Positions 1 to 8,585 are shown, counted from the first letter of the stretch. The stretch: 64,000 nucleotides of DNA from Mycolicibacterium aichiense (GCF_010726245.1 NZ_AP022561.1:4216001-4280000), one strand, 5' to 3'. Notes: generated from the letters alone by a model not told the origin. Program-made: numbers and translations.

Positions 1-107
1 CCATGCGCTACGCCGCCAAACTCGCGACCTGGAGCGCGGCGCTCGCGCCGTTCGGAAATGCCGCAGCCGACGCGCCGAGCGAATCAACGTATGGCCAGAC
101 GCGCTGA
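1..107 (+). CDS. C-terminal end of a truncated upstream gene
   Basis: An open frame runs from the window edge (codon phase beginning at base 3) to a TGA at 105-107. It would encode a tail of about 34 residues ending YGQTR. Codon third positions are mostly G or C, as in genuine genes here, and the stretch is rich in Ala. The tail is too short to assign a family. It could also be chance reading, since only about 100 bases are visible; the main support is codon composition and the inverted repeat that follows it. Confidence 0.35.
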   Translation, partial: MRYAAKLATWSAALAPFGNAAADAPSESTYGQTR

Positions 108-138
108 ACTGTCACAATCGCTAGGTAGAGCCTGTTGG

Positions 139-173
139 GTTGACCTCGGAGTCCGCCCACGGACGTTGTCAAC
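139..173. terminator. Nested inverted repeat after the truncated gene
   Basis: GTTGAC at 139-144 pairs with GTCAAC at 168-173, and inside it GTCCG (151-155) pairs with CGGAC (160-164) across a 4-base loop. It lies between the stop of the partial gene and the start of the TetR gene. It could end the upstream transcript or act as an operator; there is no U-run to decide, but mycobacterial terminators often lack one. Confidence 0.3.
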
Positions 174-262
174 CGCGGGGCGACGGCCGTAGTGGCGCGG
201 TGGCGGGTCGCCGGTGGCTCGCTATGGAGGGACAACTGACGCCGTAACGGACAGGTGAGATT

Positions 263-877
263 GTGGACTCGGACGTTGCCGCAGAGGGCTCCAGACGGAG
301 CGCGATTATTCACGCGGCGTTGGAACTTTTCGCTCTACGTGGTACCGCCGAGACGACGCTGCAGATGATCGCCGACGCCGCCGGGGTGTCGGTGGGATTG
401 GTACAGCACCACTTCACGTCGAAGGTGGGCTTGATCGAAGCGGCGGAGGCGCACGCGCTCGAGGTCATCGGCACCGTGATGGCCCAGCCAATGCCAGAGT
501 CGCCGGCCGAGTCGGCCCCTGAGATCGGGCGTCGAGTGAGCCGGCTGTTCGCCGAACATGTGGCGGCGCTGGATTTCATGGGGCGCCAGCTTGTGGAGGG
601 TGCCGCCGGCGGCGTCGGGCTCTTCGACGCGATGGCGCGGATGGGAATCGCGCGATGGGAGCAGCTCGCCCAGGCCGGAGCAGTCCATCGCGATCTCGAT
701 GTGGTGTGGGCGGCACTCAACCCTCTGCTGCTGGTCTTCGGTGCCATTGTCTTCCGCCGGCAGCTCGAGCAGCACCTCACCGAGCCGCTCACCAACCCGT
801 CCCAACTTCGCCGTTGGGAGGACTCGGTGAACATCCTGATCACCCAGGGCCAGCTCCGACGCGAGTTCTGGCCGTGA
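263..877 (+). CDS. TetR/AcrR-family transcriptional regulator
   Basis: This 204-residue protein has the usual TetR layout. An N-terminal helix (residues 10-28) precedes a helix-turn-helix at about 32-52, with the family signature IADAAGVSVGLVQHHF. A variable helical C-terminal ligand-binding domain follows, ending near RREFWP. The start is GTG; no strong ribosome site is seen. It is followed by the Clp-N-like gene on the same strand about 90 bases on. Its target is not evident: no obvious dyad lies close to its own start other than the nested repeat 90 bases upstream. Ligand unknown. Confidence 0.85.
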   Translation: MDSDVAAEGSRRSAIIHAALELFALRGTAETTLQMIADAAGVSVGLVQHHFTSKVGLIEAAEAHALEVIGTVMAQPMPESPAESAPEIGRRVSRLFAEHVAALDFMGRQLVEGAAGGVGLFDAMARMGIARWEQLAQAGAVHRDLDVVWAALNPLLLVFGAIVFRRQLEQHLTEPLTNPSQLRRWEDSVNILITQGQLRREFWP

Positions 878-917
878 CCTGCCCTTACGCGGGCGGGCAA
901 TTAAATTAGCTGAACTA

Positions 918-933
918 CAATATCGCGATATTG
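918..933. promoter_or_regulatory. Perfect 16-bp palindrome before the Clp-N gene
   Basis: CAATATCGCGATATTG is its own reverse complement over all 16 bases. It sits in an AT-rich gap, 33 bases upstream of the following start codon and 41 bases after the TetR stop. Position and perfect symmetry suggest a dimeric repressor or activator site controlling the downstream gene. I do not recognise the motif with certainty. Confidence 0.6.
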
Positions 934-965
934 CGCAACTGCCTTCGCTATCGTAAATTTCGCGG

Positions 966-1481
966 ATGATCGCGGGTGCCCCGATTCCGGAAGGCGACCT
1001 CAGCGCCGCACGAATGGCACAGGCGCTGGCGTCGCTGAACAGGCCCGCGGAGCAGGCGCTGAGCGGCGCGCACTCGGTGGCATATCGGTACGGCAGCGAC
1101 GTCCTCGGATCCGCCCACGTACTCATGGGCCTGCTTGCCGATCCCGGACACCTGGTGACGGCAACTTTGGACGAGCGCGACAGCGGCAGTCTTGCCGTCA
1201 TGCAGCTCTACGAAAACAGCTACGGCGCCAGAACCCGCGCGACGCCGCGAATCATTCATCTGCCCTACAGCATTCACGCGCGAGCTATCGTCATCAACGC
1301 CGCCGGCCATGCCCGTCAACAGGCCACCCCGGCTCGGCGGGCGCACCTTTGGTGGGCTACGACAGGCGCCACCGGATCGATCGCCGCGCGACTGCTGACC
1401 GAACTCGGGCAGCTCGAATTCCTCCGAACTCAGCTGCTACCGGCCATCAGTGCTCCCGCATCACCCGCCACTCCGCGCTGA
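966..1481 (+). CDS. Solo Clp N-terminal-domain-like protein
   Basis: This 171-residue protein carries two loose copies of the Clp-N repeat. The first (about residues 27-62) contains the pattern A-x-x-x-A-x-x-x-GSDVLGSAHVLMGLLAD, matching the IGTEHLLLGLL motif of ClpA/ClpC N-domains. The second (about 100-145) contains HARAIVINAAGHARQ and ATTGATGSIAARLL. There is no AAA+ ATPase domain. In the family such solo N-domains are thought to act as adaptors or decoys for ClpC, or to bind substrates. A perfect palindrome stands just upstream. The gene is convergent with the amidase gene, 16 bases apart. Function beyond the fold is inference. Confidence 0.65.
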   Translation: MIAGAPIPEGDLSAARMAQALASLNRPAEQALSGAHSVAYRYGSDVLGSAHVLMGLLADPGHLVTATLDERDSGSLAVMQLYENSYGARTRATPRIIHLPYSIHARAIVINAAGHARQQATPARRAHLWWATTGATGSIAARLLTELGQLEFLRTQLLPAISAPASPATPR

Positions 1482-1497
1482 GAGGCGCCCACTCCCG

Positions 1498-2889
1498 TCA
1501 GGAGACGGGCGGTCTTCGGTTCGCCCATGGCCGCGCCATCTCGATCTGGTGGCTCAACGACAACAGCGTCGCCTCGTCCGAGGGCCGGCCGACCAGCTGG
1601 ATCGACATCGGCACCCCGGCGTCGTCGAGACCCCACGGGACCACGGCGGCGGGCTGGCCCGTCGCGTTGAACATCGCGTTGAACGGCACCCGAGCCGAGA
1701 CCATGGCCAGCGTCGCGACCCCGCCGCGGTGCTGATACTGCCCGATACGCGACGGACCGGTCGCGGTGCCGGGGGTGATCAACACGTCGACGTGGTCGAA
1801 GATCGACTGGACCCGCGCGGCGAGCGCCGGCTCGGCCGCACGCACCTTGGCGATCTGCGCCTCGGAGATCAAGCGGCCAAGCCGGGCAATGCCTTTGGTC
1901 CTCGGCTCGAGCCGTTCCCGGTGCGGCAGAGCGGTCGCATCCTGGAAGGCGCCCCGCCACATCCGCGGCAGCACATGGCCGTATACCGCCCACGCCGGAT
2001 AGTCGGGATCGCGCCAGATCACCTCGTGGCCGAGATCGCGCAGCAGCGTCTCGGCACCGTCGAGTGCCTTCTGCTGCGCCTTCCCGACTCGACCGAGCAT
2101 GGTCGGAGGAAGCTTGCTACTCAAGGCAATTCGGAGTCTGCCCGGCTCCCGGCTCGCGGCGGCGACGAATCCCCCTGCCGGGCCCGGCACCTGCGTCGTC
2201 GCGTCGAGGAACAGCGCGGCGTCCTCCACTGTGCGCGTCATCGGGCCGTTGACGGACAAGCCGCACCACGCGTCGTCGTGCGGAGCCATCGGCACCCGGT
2301 CACGCTGGGGCTTGAGTCCGAACAGCCCGCACCAGGTGGACGGAATACGGATGGACCCGGCGCCGTCGGAGCCCAACGCCATCGGCGCGAGCCCCGCGGC
2401 CACGGCCGCACCGCTGCCGCCACTGCTGCCGCCGGGCGCGCGCTCCAGATCCCACGGATTGTGGGTGGCGCCGAAGGAGATCGTCTCGGTGAACGGCCAG
2501 AGCATCATCTCCGGCACCGACGTTTTGCCGAGGATCACCGCACCGGCCTCCCGCAGCCGGCGCACCACCAGCGCATCGCTCGTCGGCGGCTGTCCGTAGG
2601 CGCTGCTGCCGTAGCAGGTGAATTCGTCGACGACGTCGACGTCGTCCTTGATCGCGATCGGGACGCCCAGCAGCGGCCTGCGCTCGCCGGCGTCGAGCAA
2701 CTCCTGCGCGGCGACGGCCTCCCGGCGCGCGCTGTCGGTGAGCACCACGCGATAGGCCCGCAATTCCCGGTCGACGCGCGCTATCCGGTCGAGGTACAAC
2801 TCCAGCAGGGCGGGCGCGGTGATGGTGCCGTTGACGAGCATGCGCGCCTGCTCGGCAGCACCGGCGAAGGCAATGTCGGTGGAGTCCAT
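1498..2889 (-). CDS. Amidase (amidase signature/GatA-like family)
   Basis: This is a 463-residue amidase-signature hydrolase. The Ser-cisSer-Lys triad is visible: Lys81 in PIAIKDDVD, Ser155 in the Gly/Ser loop PGGSSGGSG, and nucleophile Ser179 in GSDGAGSIRIP. Downstream GLFGLKP and GPMTRT motifs are also typical. The family hydrolyses amide bonds, but the natural substrate cannot be read from sequence; there is no GatB/GatC neighbour, so it is not tRNA amidotransferase. The chosen ATG (MDSTDIAF) begins the family homology. A longer frame continues 198 residues upstream but only as antisense of the HIT gene. It is divergent from the HIT gene with a 36-base gap. Confidence 0.9.
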   Translation of the reverse strand: MDSTDIAFAGAAEQARMLVNGTITAPALLELYLDRIARVDRELRAYRVVLTDSARREAVAAQELLDAGERRPLLGVPIAIKDDVDVVDEFTCYGSSAYGQPPTSDALVVRRLREAGAVILGKTSVPEMMLWPFTETISFGATHNPWDLERAPGGSSGGSGAAVAAGLAPMALGSDGAGSIRIPSTWCGLFGLKPQRDRVPMAPHDDAWCGLSVNGPMTRTVEDAALFLDATTQVPGPAGGFVAAASREPGRLRIALSSKLPPTMLGRVGKAQQKALDGAETLLRDLGHEVIWRDPDYPAWAVYGHVLPRMWRGAFQDATALPHRERLEPRTKGIARLGRLISEAQIAKVRAAEPALAARVQSIFDHVDVLITPGTATGPSRIGQYQHRGGVATLAMVSARVPFNAMFNATGQPAAVVPWGLDDAGVPMSIQLVGRPSDEATLLSLSHQIEMARPWANRRPPVS

Positions 2890-2913
2890 CTCCCGCAGCC
2901 TAACGCTGCCCGC

Positions 2914-2919
2914 TACGGT
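2914..2919 (+). promoter_or_regulatory. Putative -10 box, leaderless HIT transcript
   Basis: TACGGT fits the mycobacterial TANNNT -10 pattern and ends 7 bases before the ATG of the HIT gene. Transcription would then start at or next to the A of the ATG, as in leaderless mycobacterial mRNAs. No ribosome site is present. No convincing -35 is seen. Confidence 0.45.
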
Positions 2920-2925
2920 GACCAG

Positions 2926-3357
2926 ATGGCATGCGTGTTCTGCGAGATCGTCGCCGGTACGGCACCTGCCATCCGCGTTTACTCCGACGACGACTTCCTC
3001 GGCTTCCTGGACATCCGCCCATTCACCCGGGGCCACACCCTGGTGGTGCCCAAGCGACACACGGTCGACCTCACCGACACCCCTGCCGAGACCCTGGCCG
3101 GGATGCTCGCCGTCGGGCAGCGGATCGCGCAGGCGACCCGCGCGTCGGATCTCGGCGCGACCGGCAACAACATCGCGATCAACGACGGCAAGTCGGCCAT
3201 GCAGACGGTGTTTCACATTCACCTGCATGTGATCCCGCGGCGCGACGGCGACAAGCTGTCGTTCGCCAAGGGGATGCTCCTGCGCCGTGACCCCGACCGC
3301 GAGGGCACCGGACGGATCCTGCGCGACGCCCTGTCCCAGCTCGACACAACTGGATGA
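2926..3357 (+). CDS. HIT-family nucleotide hydrolase/transferase
   Basis: This 143-residue histidine-triad protein carries the catalytic motif HIHLHVIPR (His97, His99, His101), with the nucleophile in the middle. Cys3 and Cys6 (CVFC) and His45 look like the zinc site of HINT-type members. Members hydrolyse AMP- or ADP-linked nucleotides and act as housekeeping enzymes. Length and N-terminus (MACVFCEIVAG) match family members, which fixes the start. The first ATG lies 7 bases after a -10-like box. The next gene follows its stop by 7 bases, so both are probably co-transcribed. Confidence 0.92.
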   Translation: MACVFCEIVAGTAPAIRVYSDDDFLGFLDIRPFTRGHTLVVPKRHTVDLTDTPAETLAGMLAVGQRIAQATRASDLGATGNNIAINDGKSAMQTVFHIHLHVIPRRDGDKLSFAKGMLLRRDPDREGTGRILRDALSQLDTTG

Positions 3358-3364
3358 GAGAGCC

Positions 3365-3793
3365 ATGCCCGATTCCGCACTGATGACGTTCGTGAAGGTG
3401 CACGACTGGGTGTACCGGCGCACCAACGGCTTGATCGGGCACCGGATGCCCGGGGTTCCGTCCTCGCTGATGCTGCACACCATCGGGGCGAAAACCGGCC
3501 AGCCCCGGTCGAATCTGCTCGCCTACTACCGCGATGGCGAGGACTACCTGATCGTCGCGTCCAACGGCGGAGCCGACCGCAATCCGGCGTGGTACCACAA
3601 TCTGCGCGCGCAGCCGAAGATCGAAATCAACCTGGGCAGAAAACGTTTGGCGGTTACGGCACACATCGTGATGCCGGACGACCCGGACTACGCGCGGCTG
3701 TGGCACATCTGCGACTCGAACAACGGCGGCCGCTACAGCTCCTATCAGCGCGGCACCAGGAGGCCCATCCCGGTCGTGCGCCTGACACCCTGA
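3365..3793 (+). CDS. Deazaflavin (F420)-dependent nitroreductase-family protein
   Basis: This 142-residue protein matches the DUF385/Ddn-like split-barrel family. The core TIGAKTGQPRSNLLAYY (about residues 38-54) and the ASNGGADRNPAWYHNL motif (66-81) are diagnostic; they form the F420-binding region in Ddn relatives. The C-terminal region RYSSYQRGTRRPIPVVRL is also typical. The family reduces nitroimidazoles, quinones or other electron-poor substrates in mycobacteria. ATG was chosen because GAGAG precedes it at a good distance and the homology begins there. It sits 7 bases after the HIT stop, likely an operon. Confidence 0.9.
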   Translation: MPDSALMTFVKVHDWVYRRTNGLIGHRMPGVPSSLMLHTIGAKTGQPRSNLLAYYRDGEDYLIVASNGGADRNPAWYHNLRAQPKIEINLGRKRLAVTAHIVMPDDPDYARLWHICDSNNGGRYSSYQRGTRRPIPVVRLTP

Positions 3794-3922
3794 GCGTCCG
3801 CCTCCGAGCGACAATCCTTGTCATCCCCCACCGGCTGACATCGAGATCGACGGCAGCGCGGGAAAGGTCGAGTAAACGTCACGCCAGCGTCGATCTCGGT
3901 GAAGTAGTCCTGAAAGCACCTG

Positions 3923-4960
3923 CTAGAAAAGCTCTTTCGCCAGCAGCTCCAGCGTGGTCTCCCGGTCCGGGGCGGTCGCCGGGTCGGTCCCGCGATGCGC
4001 GGATGCAACGGGGTTGACCATCACCTCGTCGACGTCGAACTCTGCGGCCACGGCACGAACCTGGTCGGCCGCCTCGGACGGTGACCCGACCACGGCCTTG
4101 CCGCGCCCGGCGGCGATGATCGCCTCGGCCTGCGGGTGCATGGTCACCGCCGCCGCGTCCTCGACCAGGTCGAGCGGCCCGAGCGGTTGGCCGGTGCGCA
4201 GCCGAGCCATCATCTGCAGGTTCGGCAGCAGCAGCGCCTCGGCCTCGGACCGGGTCGGGGCGACCACCGCGTTGACCGTCATGAACGTCACCGGCTCGGC
4301 GGCCACCGCACTGGGCCGGAACTCCGACCGGTAGGTGGCCAGCGCCTCGACGGTGCCCTGCCCGGCGAAGTGATGCGCGAACACATACGGCAGGCCTTTG
4401 GCGGCGGCCAGATGCGCGGAGTACATCGACGAGCCGAGCAGCCACAGTCGCGGCTCCTCGACCGCCGCCGGCGTGGCTTTGAGGATGTAGTCCTGGTTGC
4501 GGATCGGGATCCGCACCCCGTGCGCGCTCATCAGCGCCGCGACGTCGTCGAGGTACTGCGGGAAGTTCTCGATATCGGAATCGTCCCGCGTGCCCCGCAA
4601 CATGTACGACGTCACCGGGTCGGAGCCGGGCGCACGGCCGATCCCGAGATCGATCCGTCCCGGCGCGGCGGCCTCCAACAACGCGAACTGCTCGGCGACA
4701 GCCAGCGGGGCATGGTTGGGCAGCATCACCCCACCCGAACCCAGCCGCAGCTGGGTGGTCTGGGCAGCCAGGTAGGCCAGGATCACCGGCGGGCTGGTGG
4801 CCGCGACCGCGGGCATGTTGTGGTGTTCGGCCACCCAATACCGGGTGAATCCCAAGCGGTCGGCGGTCTGAGCCAGCCGTACGGTGGCCGCCAGCGCGTC
4901 GGCGGTGGTCTGGTCGGTGCGTACCGGAACGAGGTCGAGGACAGAAAGCCGCATAGTCAC
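3923..4960 (-). CDS. LLM-class flavin-dependent oxidoreductase
   Basis: This 345-residue protein belongs to the bacterial-luciferase-like monooxygenase family. It begins with LSVLDLVPV, followed by YWVAEHHNMP (about residues 41-50) and SGGVMLPNHAPLAVAEQFALLE. GRIDLGIGRAPGSDP and FAHHFAG are further hallmarks of this luciferase-like subgroup, which uses FMN or F420. Substrate unknown. The annotated start is GTG (MTMRLSV); an ATG two codons later (MRLSV) is equally possible and no ribosome site decides. No gene overlaps it; the upstream gap carries a tandem repeat. Confidence 0.88.
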   Translation of the reverse strand: MTMRLSVLDLVPVRTDQTTADALAATVRLAQTADRLGFTRYWVAEHHNMPAVAATSPPVILAYLAAQTTQLRLGSGGVMLPNHAPLAVAEQFALLEAAAPGRIDLGIGRAPGSDPVTSYMLRGTRDDSDIENFPQYLDDVAALMSAHGVRIPIRNQDYILKATPAAVEEPRLWLLGSSMYSAHLAAAKGLPYVFAHHFAGQGTVEALATYRSEFRPSAVAAEPVTFMTVNAVVAPTRSEAEALLLPNLQMMARLRTGQPLGPLDLVEDAAAVTMHPQAEAIIAAGRGKAVVGSPSEAADQVRAVAAEFDVDEVMVNPVASAHRGTDPATAPDRETTLELLAKELF

Positions 4961-5000
4961 CTCAACGATACGAGTGCGCGCATGCTTCCCTTCACCGGCG

Positions 5001-5111
5001 GGCAGGAGCGAAGCGACCCGGGAATAAGGTCACCGGAGGGCAGGAGCGAAGCGACCCGGGAATAAGGTCACCGGAGGGCAGGAGCGAAGCGACCCGGGAA
5101 TAAGGTCACCG
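5001..5111. repeat. Three tandem copies of a 38-bp unit
   Basis: The unit begins GGCAGGAGCGAAGCGACCCG and continues with GGAATAAGGTCACCGGAG. Copies start at 5001, 5039 and 5077; the first two are identical and the third is cut after 35 bases, where the UDG coding sequence begins. A partial unit end (TTCACCGG) precedes the array at 4991. The last copy supplies the TCA that is the UDG stop codon on the minus strand. Similar GGAGCGAAGCGACC elements are, to my recollection, dispersed in mycobacterial intergenic DNA. Confidence 0.9.
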
Positions 5112-5933
5112 CCGCAGGCCCGCGCGTGCAGCAGCGTCGGTGAACACGTCGTCGAGCATGGCCGGGGTGAGTCGCCCGGTGAACATATTCTGCTGACTTG
5201 GGTGATAGCACCCCAGCAGCTGCCGCCCCGACGGCAAATCGACGACCACCCCGTGCCCGAACTTCGGTTTCGCCTGCGCAGGCAGGTCATCGGCGAGCAA
5301 GCGCAGCGCGGCCTGCCAGCCGAACCCGCCCAGGGTGACGATCACCCGCACCGAGGGCGCGATCAGCCGCCACTCGGCGGTCAGCCACGGCTCACACGTC
5401 GATCGTTCCTCGGGCGCGGGCTTGTTGGCCGGCGGAGCACACCGCACCGCGGCCATTACCCGAATATCCTTGGTGGTCAAGCCATCTGCTGCGTCGACGC
5501 TGGTTGGTTGGTTCACCAACCCCGCGCGATTCAGCGCGGCGAACAGCTGATCCCCCGAGCGATCACCGGTGAACACCCGCCCCGTCCGGTTGCCCCCGTG
5601 GGCGGCCGGGGCCAGGCCCAGCACCAGAATCTTCGGCTGCGCCGAGCCCCATCCGGTGATCGGCCTGCCCCAATACGGTTCGCCGGCGAACGAGCGACGT
5701 TTGGTGACCGCCACCTCTTCCCGCCAGGCGACCAGTCTGGGACATGCCCGGCACACGCTGACCTGGGCATCCACTTCCCCGACGTCGCTGGCCTCCGCCG
5801 CCAGAGCCGCCACCTGGGCGGCGTCGGTGGCCACCGTGGTCTCGGGCACAGCCGGGTCCCCTGGCCAGCCCGTACCCGGCGGGACCGGCGAGGAGAACAG
5901 GACGCCGGTCCGGGGATGTGGAAAGAGGGTCAC
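5106..5933 (-). CDS. udgB: Uracil-DNA glycosylase, family 5 (UdgB type)
   Basis: This 275-residue DNA-repair enzyme excises uracil and other deaminated bases. Family 5 motifs are clear: motif [15 protein letters not shown] (106-119) with no polar Asp/Asn catalytic residue, and motif B HPSQQN (244-249). Four cysteines that ligand the 4Fe-4S cluster are present (Cys61, Cys64, Cys165, Cys180). M. tuberculosis UdgB (Rv1259) lies beside tap (Rv1258c) in the same divergent arrangement, supporting orthology. The start is GTG. The stop codon is provided by the neighbouring tandem repeat, so repeat-number change could affect its 3' end. Confidence 0.93.
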   Translation of the reverse strand: MTLFPHPRTGVLFSSPVPPGTGWPGDPAVPETTVATDAAQVAALAAEASDVGEVDAQVSVCRACPRLVAWREEVAVTKRRSFAGEPYWGRPITGWGSAQPKILVLGLAPAAHGGNRTGRVFTGDRSGDQLFAALNRAGLVNQPTSVDAADGLTTKDIRVMAAVRCAPPANKPAPEERSTCEPWLTAEWRLIAPSVRVIVTLGGFGWQAALRLLADDLPAQAKPKFGHGVVVDLPSGRQLLGCYHPSQQNMFTGRLTPAMLDDVFTDAAARAGLRR

Positions 5934-5973
5934 CGGTCCACTCTGCCCGGGTCCCGCACGGCGTGCGAGAACT

Positions 5974-5979
5974 TAAGCT
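5974..5979 (+). promoter_or_regulatory. Putative -10 box, leaderless tap transcript
   Basis: TAAGCT (TANNNT pattern) ends 7 bases upstream of the GTG start of the MFS gene. That is the spacing expected when transcription begins on the start codon. No Shine-Dalgarno sequence is present between them. Confidence 0.45.
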
Positions 5980-5985
5980 CTGCCG

Positions 5986-7227
5986 GTGACCATCACGCGC
6001 GTCCCCGCGCTGCTGATCCTGTCCTCGACCTTCCTGGCCGCGGGCGCCAACGGCATCTCCATGGTCGCGTTCCCCTGGCTGGTGCTCCAGCGCACCGGCA
6101 GTGCGGTGGATGCCTCTATCGTTGCGGGCGCGGCGACCCTGCCGCTGCTGTTCGCCACCCTCATCGCCGGTGCCGCCGTCGACTTCGTCGGTCGACGCCG
6201 GGTGGCGATGCTCTCCGACGCACTGTCGGCCATCGCGGTGGCCGCGATCCCGGTCTTGGCGATCGCGTTCGGCACCGAGGTGCTGACCACCCTCGTCCTG
6301 GCCGCACTGGCCGCCCTCGGCGCGTTCTTCGATCCGGCCGGCATGACCGCGCGGCAGTCGATGCTGCCCGAGGCGGCGGTCCGAGCAGGCTGGACCCTCG
6401 ATCACACCAACAGCGTCTATGAGGCCGTGTTCAACCTGGCCTACATCACCGGTCCGGGTGTCGGCGGCCTGCTCATTGCCACGCTCGGCGGTGTCAACGC
6501 GATGTGGGTGACCGCCGCGCTGTTCGGGCTGGCGATCCTGGCGATGGCGGTGCTGCGCTTGGAGGGTACCGGCCGTCCGCAACGCGAAAAGCTACCGGAG
6601 AGCGTGGTTTCCGGAGTTCTGGAAGGGTTGAAGTTCGTCTGGCGGAACCGGGTTCTGCGCACCCTTGGCCTGGTCGACCTCGCCGTCACCGGGTTGTACC
6701 TGCCGATGGAAAGTGTGCTGTTCCCCAAGTACTTCACCGACCGCAACGAGCCGGCCCAGTTGGGCTGGGTGCTGATGGCGTTGTCGATCGGCGGGCTGGT
6801 CGGGGCACTGAGCTGGACCGTGCTGTCGAAAGTGGCCAGCAAGCGCGCGACGGTGCTGACGGCAGTGCTGACGTTCGGCATCGCGGTGGCGGTCATCGCG
6901 TTCCTGCCGCCGCTGCCGGTCATCTTGTCCTTGGCCGCGCTGGTCGGCCTGGTGTACGGGCCGATCGGGCCCATCTACAACTCGATCATGCAGACCCGCA
7001 CCCCCGAGCAGCTGCGCGGACGGGTGGTCGGGGTGATGACGTCGATGACCTACGCCGCGGGCCCGATCGGGTTCACGCTGGCCGGCCCGCTGGTCGACGC
7101 GTTCGGTCTCACGGTGACATTCCTGGTACTGGCGGTGCCGATCTTGGCGATCGGCATCGTGTGTCCCTGGCTGCCCGCCCTCAAGGAGTTGGACGACGAC
7201 GCGCCTAGGATGGCGCAATGGCCGTGA
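5986..7227 (+). CDS. tap: Tap-like MFS multidrug efflux transporter
   Basis: This 413-residue membrane protein has about 12 hydrophobic segments. It shows MFS features such as the loop AAVDFVGRRRVAML after TM2, PAGMTARQSMLPEA, and YLPMESVLFPKYFTD. These segments match my recollection of M. tuberculosis Tap (Rv1258c, 419 residues) closely, and the flanking genes match Rv1259 and Rv1257c. Tap exports aminoglycosides, tetracycline and other drugs by proton antiport in the inner membrane. The GTG start follows a -10-like box by 7 bases, suggesting a leaderless mRNA. It overlaps the next gene by 10 bases. Confidence 0.9.
   Translation: MTITRVPALLILSSTFLAAGANGISMVAFPWLVLQRTGSAVDASIVAGAATLPLLFATLIAGAAVDFVGRRRVAMLSDALSAIAVAAIPVLAIAFGTEVLTTLVLAALAALGAFFDPAGMTARQSMLPEAAVRAGWTLDHTNSVYEAVFNLAYITGPGVGGLLIATLGGVNAMWVTAALFGLAILAMAVLRLEGTGRPQREKLPESVVSGVLEGLKFVWRNRVLRTLGLVDLAVTGLYLPMESVLFPKYFTDRNEPAQLGWVLMALSIGGLVGALSWTVLSKVASKRATVLTAVLTFGIAVAVIAFLPPLPVILSLAALVGLVYGPIGPIYNSIMQTRTPEQLRGRVVGVMTSMTYAAGPIGFTLAGPLVDAFGLTVTFLVLAVPILAIGIVCPWLPALKELDDDAPRMAQWP
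7206..7211 (+). promoter_or_regulatory. Putative internal -10 box for the FAD oxidase
   Basis: TAGGAT lies inside the last codons of tap and ends 7 bases before the ATG of the next gene, again the leaderless spacing. It would allow the oxidase to be transcribed apart from tap. No clear -35. Confidence 0.35.
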
Positions 7228-8585
7228 GTGCTCTGGCCGGCCTGGCCGCTCAGCTTCCCGACGGGGTCGTCGTCACCGACCCCGACATCTTGGCGTCCTA
7301 CCGCCACGACCGCGCCGCCGACCCCGCCGCCGGGATGCCGTTGGCTGTGGTGCGGCCCACCCGCACCGAAGAGGTGCAGACGGTGCTGCGCTGGGCTTCG
7401 GCGAACCGTGTCGCGGTGGTGCCGCGCGGAGCGGGCACCGGACTTTCCGGTGGCGCGACCGCCGTCGACGGCGGGATCGTGCTGTCGACGGAGAAGATGC
7501 GCGACATCACCGTCGACCCGGTGACACGCACCGCGGTGGTGCAGCCGGGTCTGCTCAACGCCGAGGTGAAGAAGGCGGTCGCGGAGCACGGCCTGTGGTA
7601 TCCGCCCGACCCGTCGTCGGACGAGATCTGCAGCATCGGCGGCAACATAGCCACCAACGCCGGCGGTCTGTGCTGTGTGAAGTACGGCGTGACAACCGAT
7701 TACGTACTGGGCATGCAGGTGGTGCTGGCCGACGGCACCGCGGTTCGCCTCGGCGGCCCGCGCCTGAAAGATGTTGCCGGGCTGTCGCTGACCAAGTTGT
7801 TCGTCGGCAGTGAAGGCACCCTCGGGGTGGTGACCGAGGTGACGCTGCGGCTGCTGCCGCCCCAGCCGTCGGCGTGCACCGTGGTGGCGACGTTCGATTC
7901 GGTGGAGGCCGCGGCCGGTGCGGTGGTGACGATCACCGGACGCATCCGGCCCTCGATGCTGGAGTTCATGGACGCGGTGTCCATCAATGCCGTCGAGGAC
8001 AAGCTGAGGATGGGACTGGATCGCTCGGCGGCTGCGATGATGGTGGCCGCCTCCGACGACCGGGGCCCGGCCGGCGCCGAGGACGCCGAGTACATGGCCC
8101 GGGTTTTCACCGAAGCCGGTGCCAAAGAATGTTTTTCGACATCCGATCCGGCCGAGGGTGAGGCGTTCGTCGCGGCCCGCAGGTTCGCCATTCCCGCGGT
8201 GGAGGCCAAGGGTTCGTTGCTGCTCGAGGATGTCGGAGTGCCGCTGCCTGCACTCGCCGAGCTGGTGGGCGGGGTGGCCAAGATCGCGGCCGACCGCGAT
8301 CTGGTGATCTCGGTGATCGCCCACGCCGGCGATGGCAACACCCACCCGCTGATCGTCTTCGATCCTGCCGACGCCGCGATGACCGAGCGGGCCGAGAAGG
8401 CGTTCGGTGAGATCATGGACCTGGCGGTGTCGCTGGGTGGGACGATCACCGGTGAGCACGGGGTCGGACGGCTCAAGAAGCCGTGGCTCGCAGGTCAATT
8501 GGGTCCTGAAGCAATGGAACTCAATCGCCGGATCAAGGCCGCGCTGGACCCCGACGGGATTCTGAATCCCGGCGCGGTCATTTAG
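7218..8585 (+). CDS. FAD-linked oxidase (GlcD/D-lactate dehydrogenase-like)
   Basis: This 455-residue flavoprotein has a PCMH-type FAD-binding domain: VVPRGAGTGLSGGATA (about residues 70-85), PDPSSDEICSIGGNIATNAGG (split by the pyrophosphate loop) and VGSEGTLGVVTEVTLRLLP. A C-terminal FAD-oxidase domain follows, with HAGDGNTHPL and TGEHGVGRLKKPWL. The family oxidises 2-hydroxyacids such as D-lactate or glycolate. Length and neighbours equal those of M. tuberculosis Rv1257c (455 residues). It overlaps the end of tap by 10 bases. A decayed fragment of a paralogue lies about 11 kb downstream. Confidence 0.92.
   Translation: MAVSALAGLAAQLPDGVVVTDPDILASYRHDRAADPAAGMPLAVVRPTRTEEVQTVLRWASANRVAVVPRGAGTGLSGGATAVDGGIVLSTEKMRDITVDPVTRTAVVQPGLLNAEVKKAVAEHGLWYPPDPSSDEICSIGGNIATNAGGLCCVKYGVTTDYVLGMQVVLADGTAVRLGGPRLKDVAGLSLTKLFVGSEGTLGVVTEVTLRLLPPQPSACTVVATFDSVEAAAGAVVTITGRIRPSMLEFMDAVSINAVEDKLRMGLDRSAAAMMVAASDDRGPAGAEDAEYMARVFTEAGAKECFSTSDPAEGEAFVAARRFAIPAVEAKGSLLLEDVGVPLPALAELVGGVAKIAADRDLVISVIAHAGDGNTHPLIVFDPADAAMTERAEKAFGEIMDLAVSLGGTITGEHGVGRLKKPWLAGQLGPEAMELNRRIKAALDPDGILNPGAVI

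Noticed and set aside
1450-3357. Very long plus-strand frame across the amidase gene
   Set aside because: Its first 490 codons are antisense to the amidase and rich in Arg/Gly/Pro; only the part from 2926 is a real gene (HIT).
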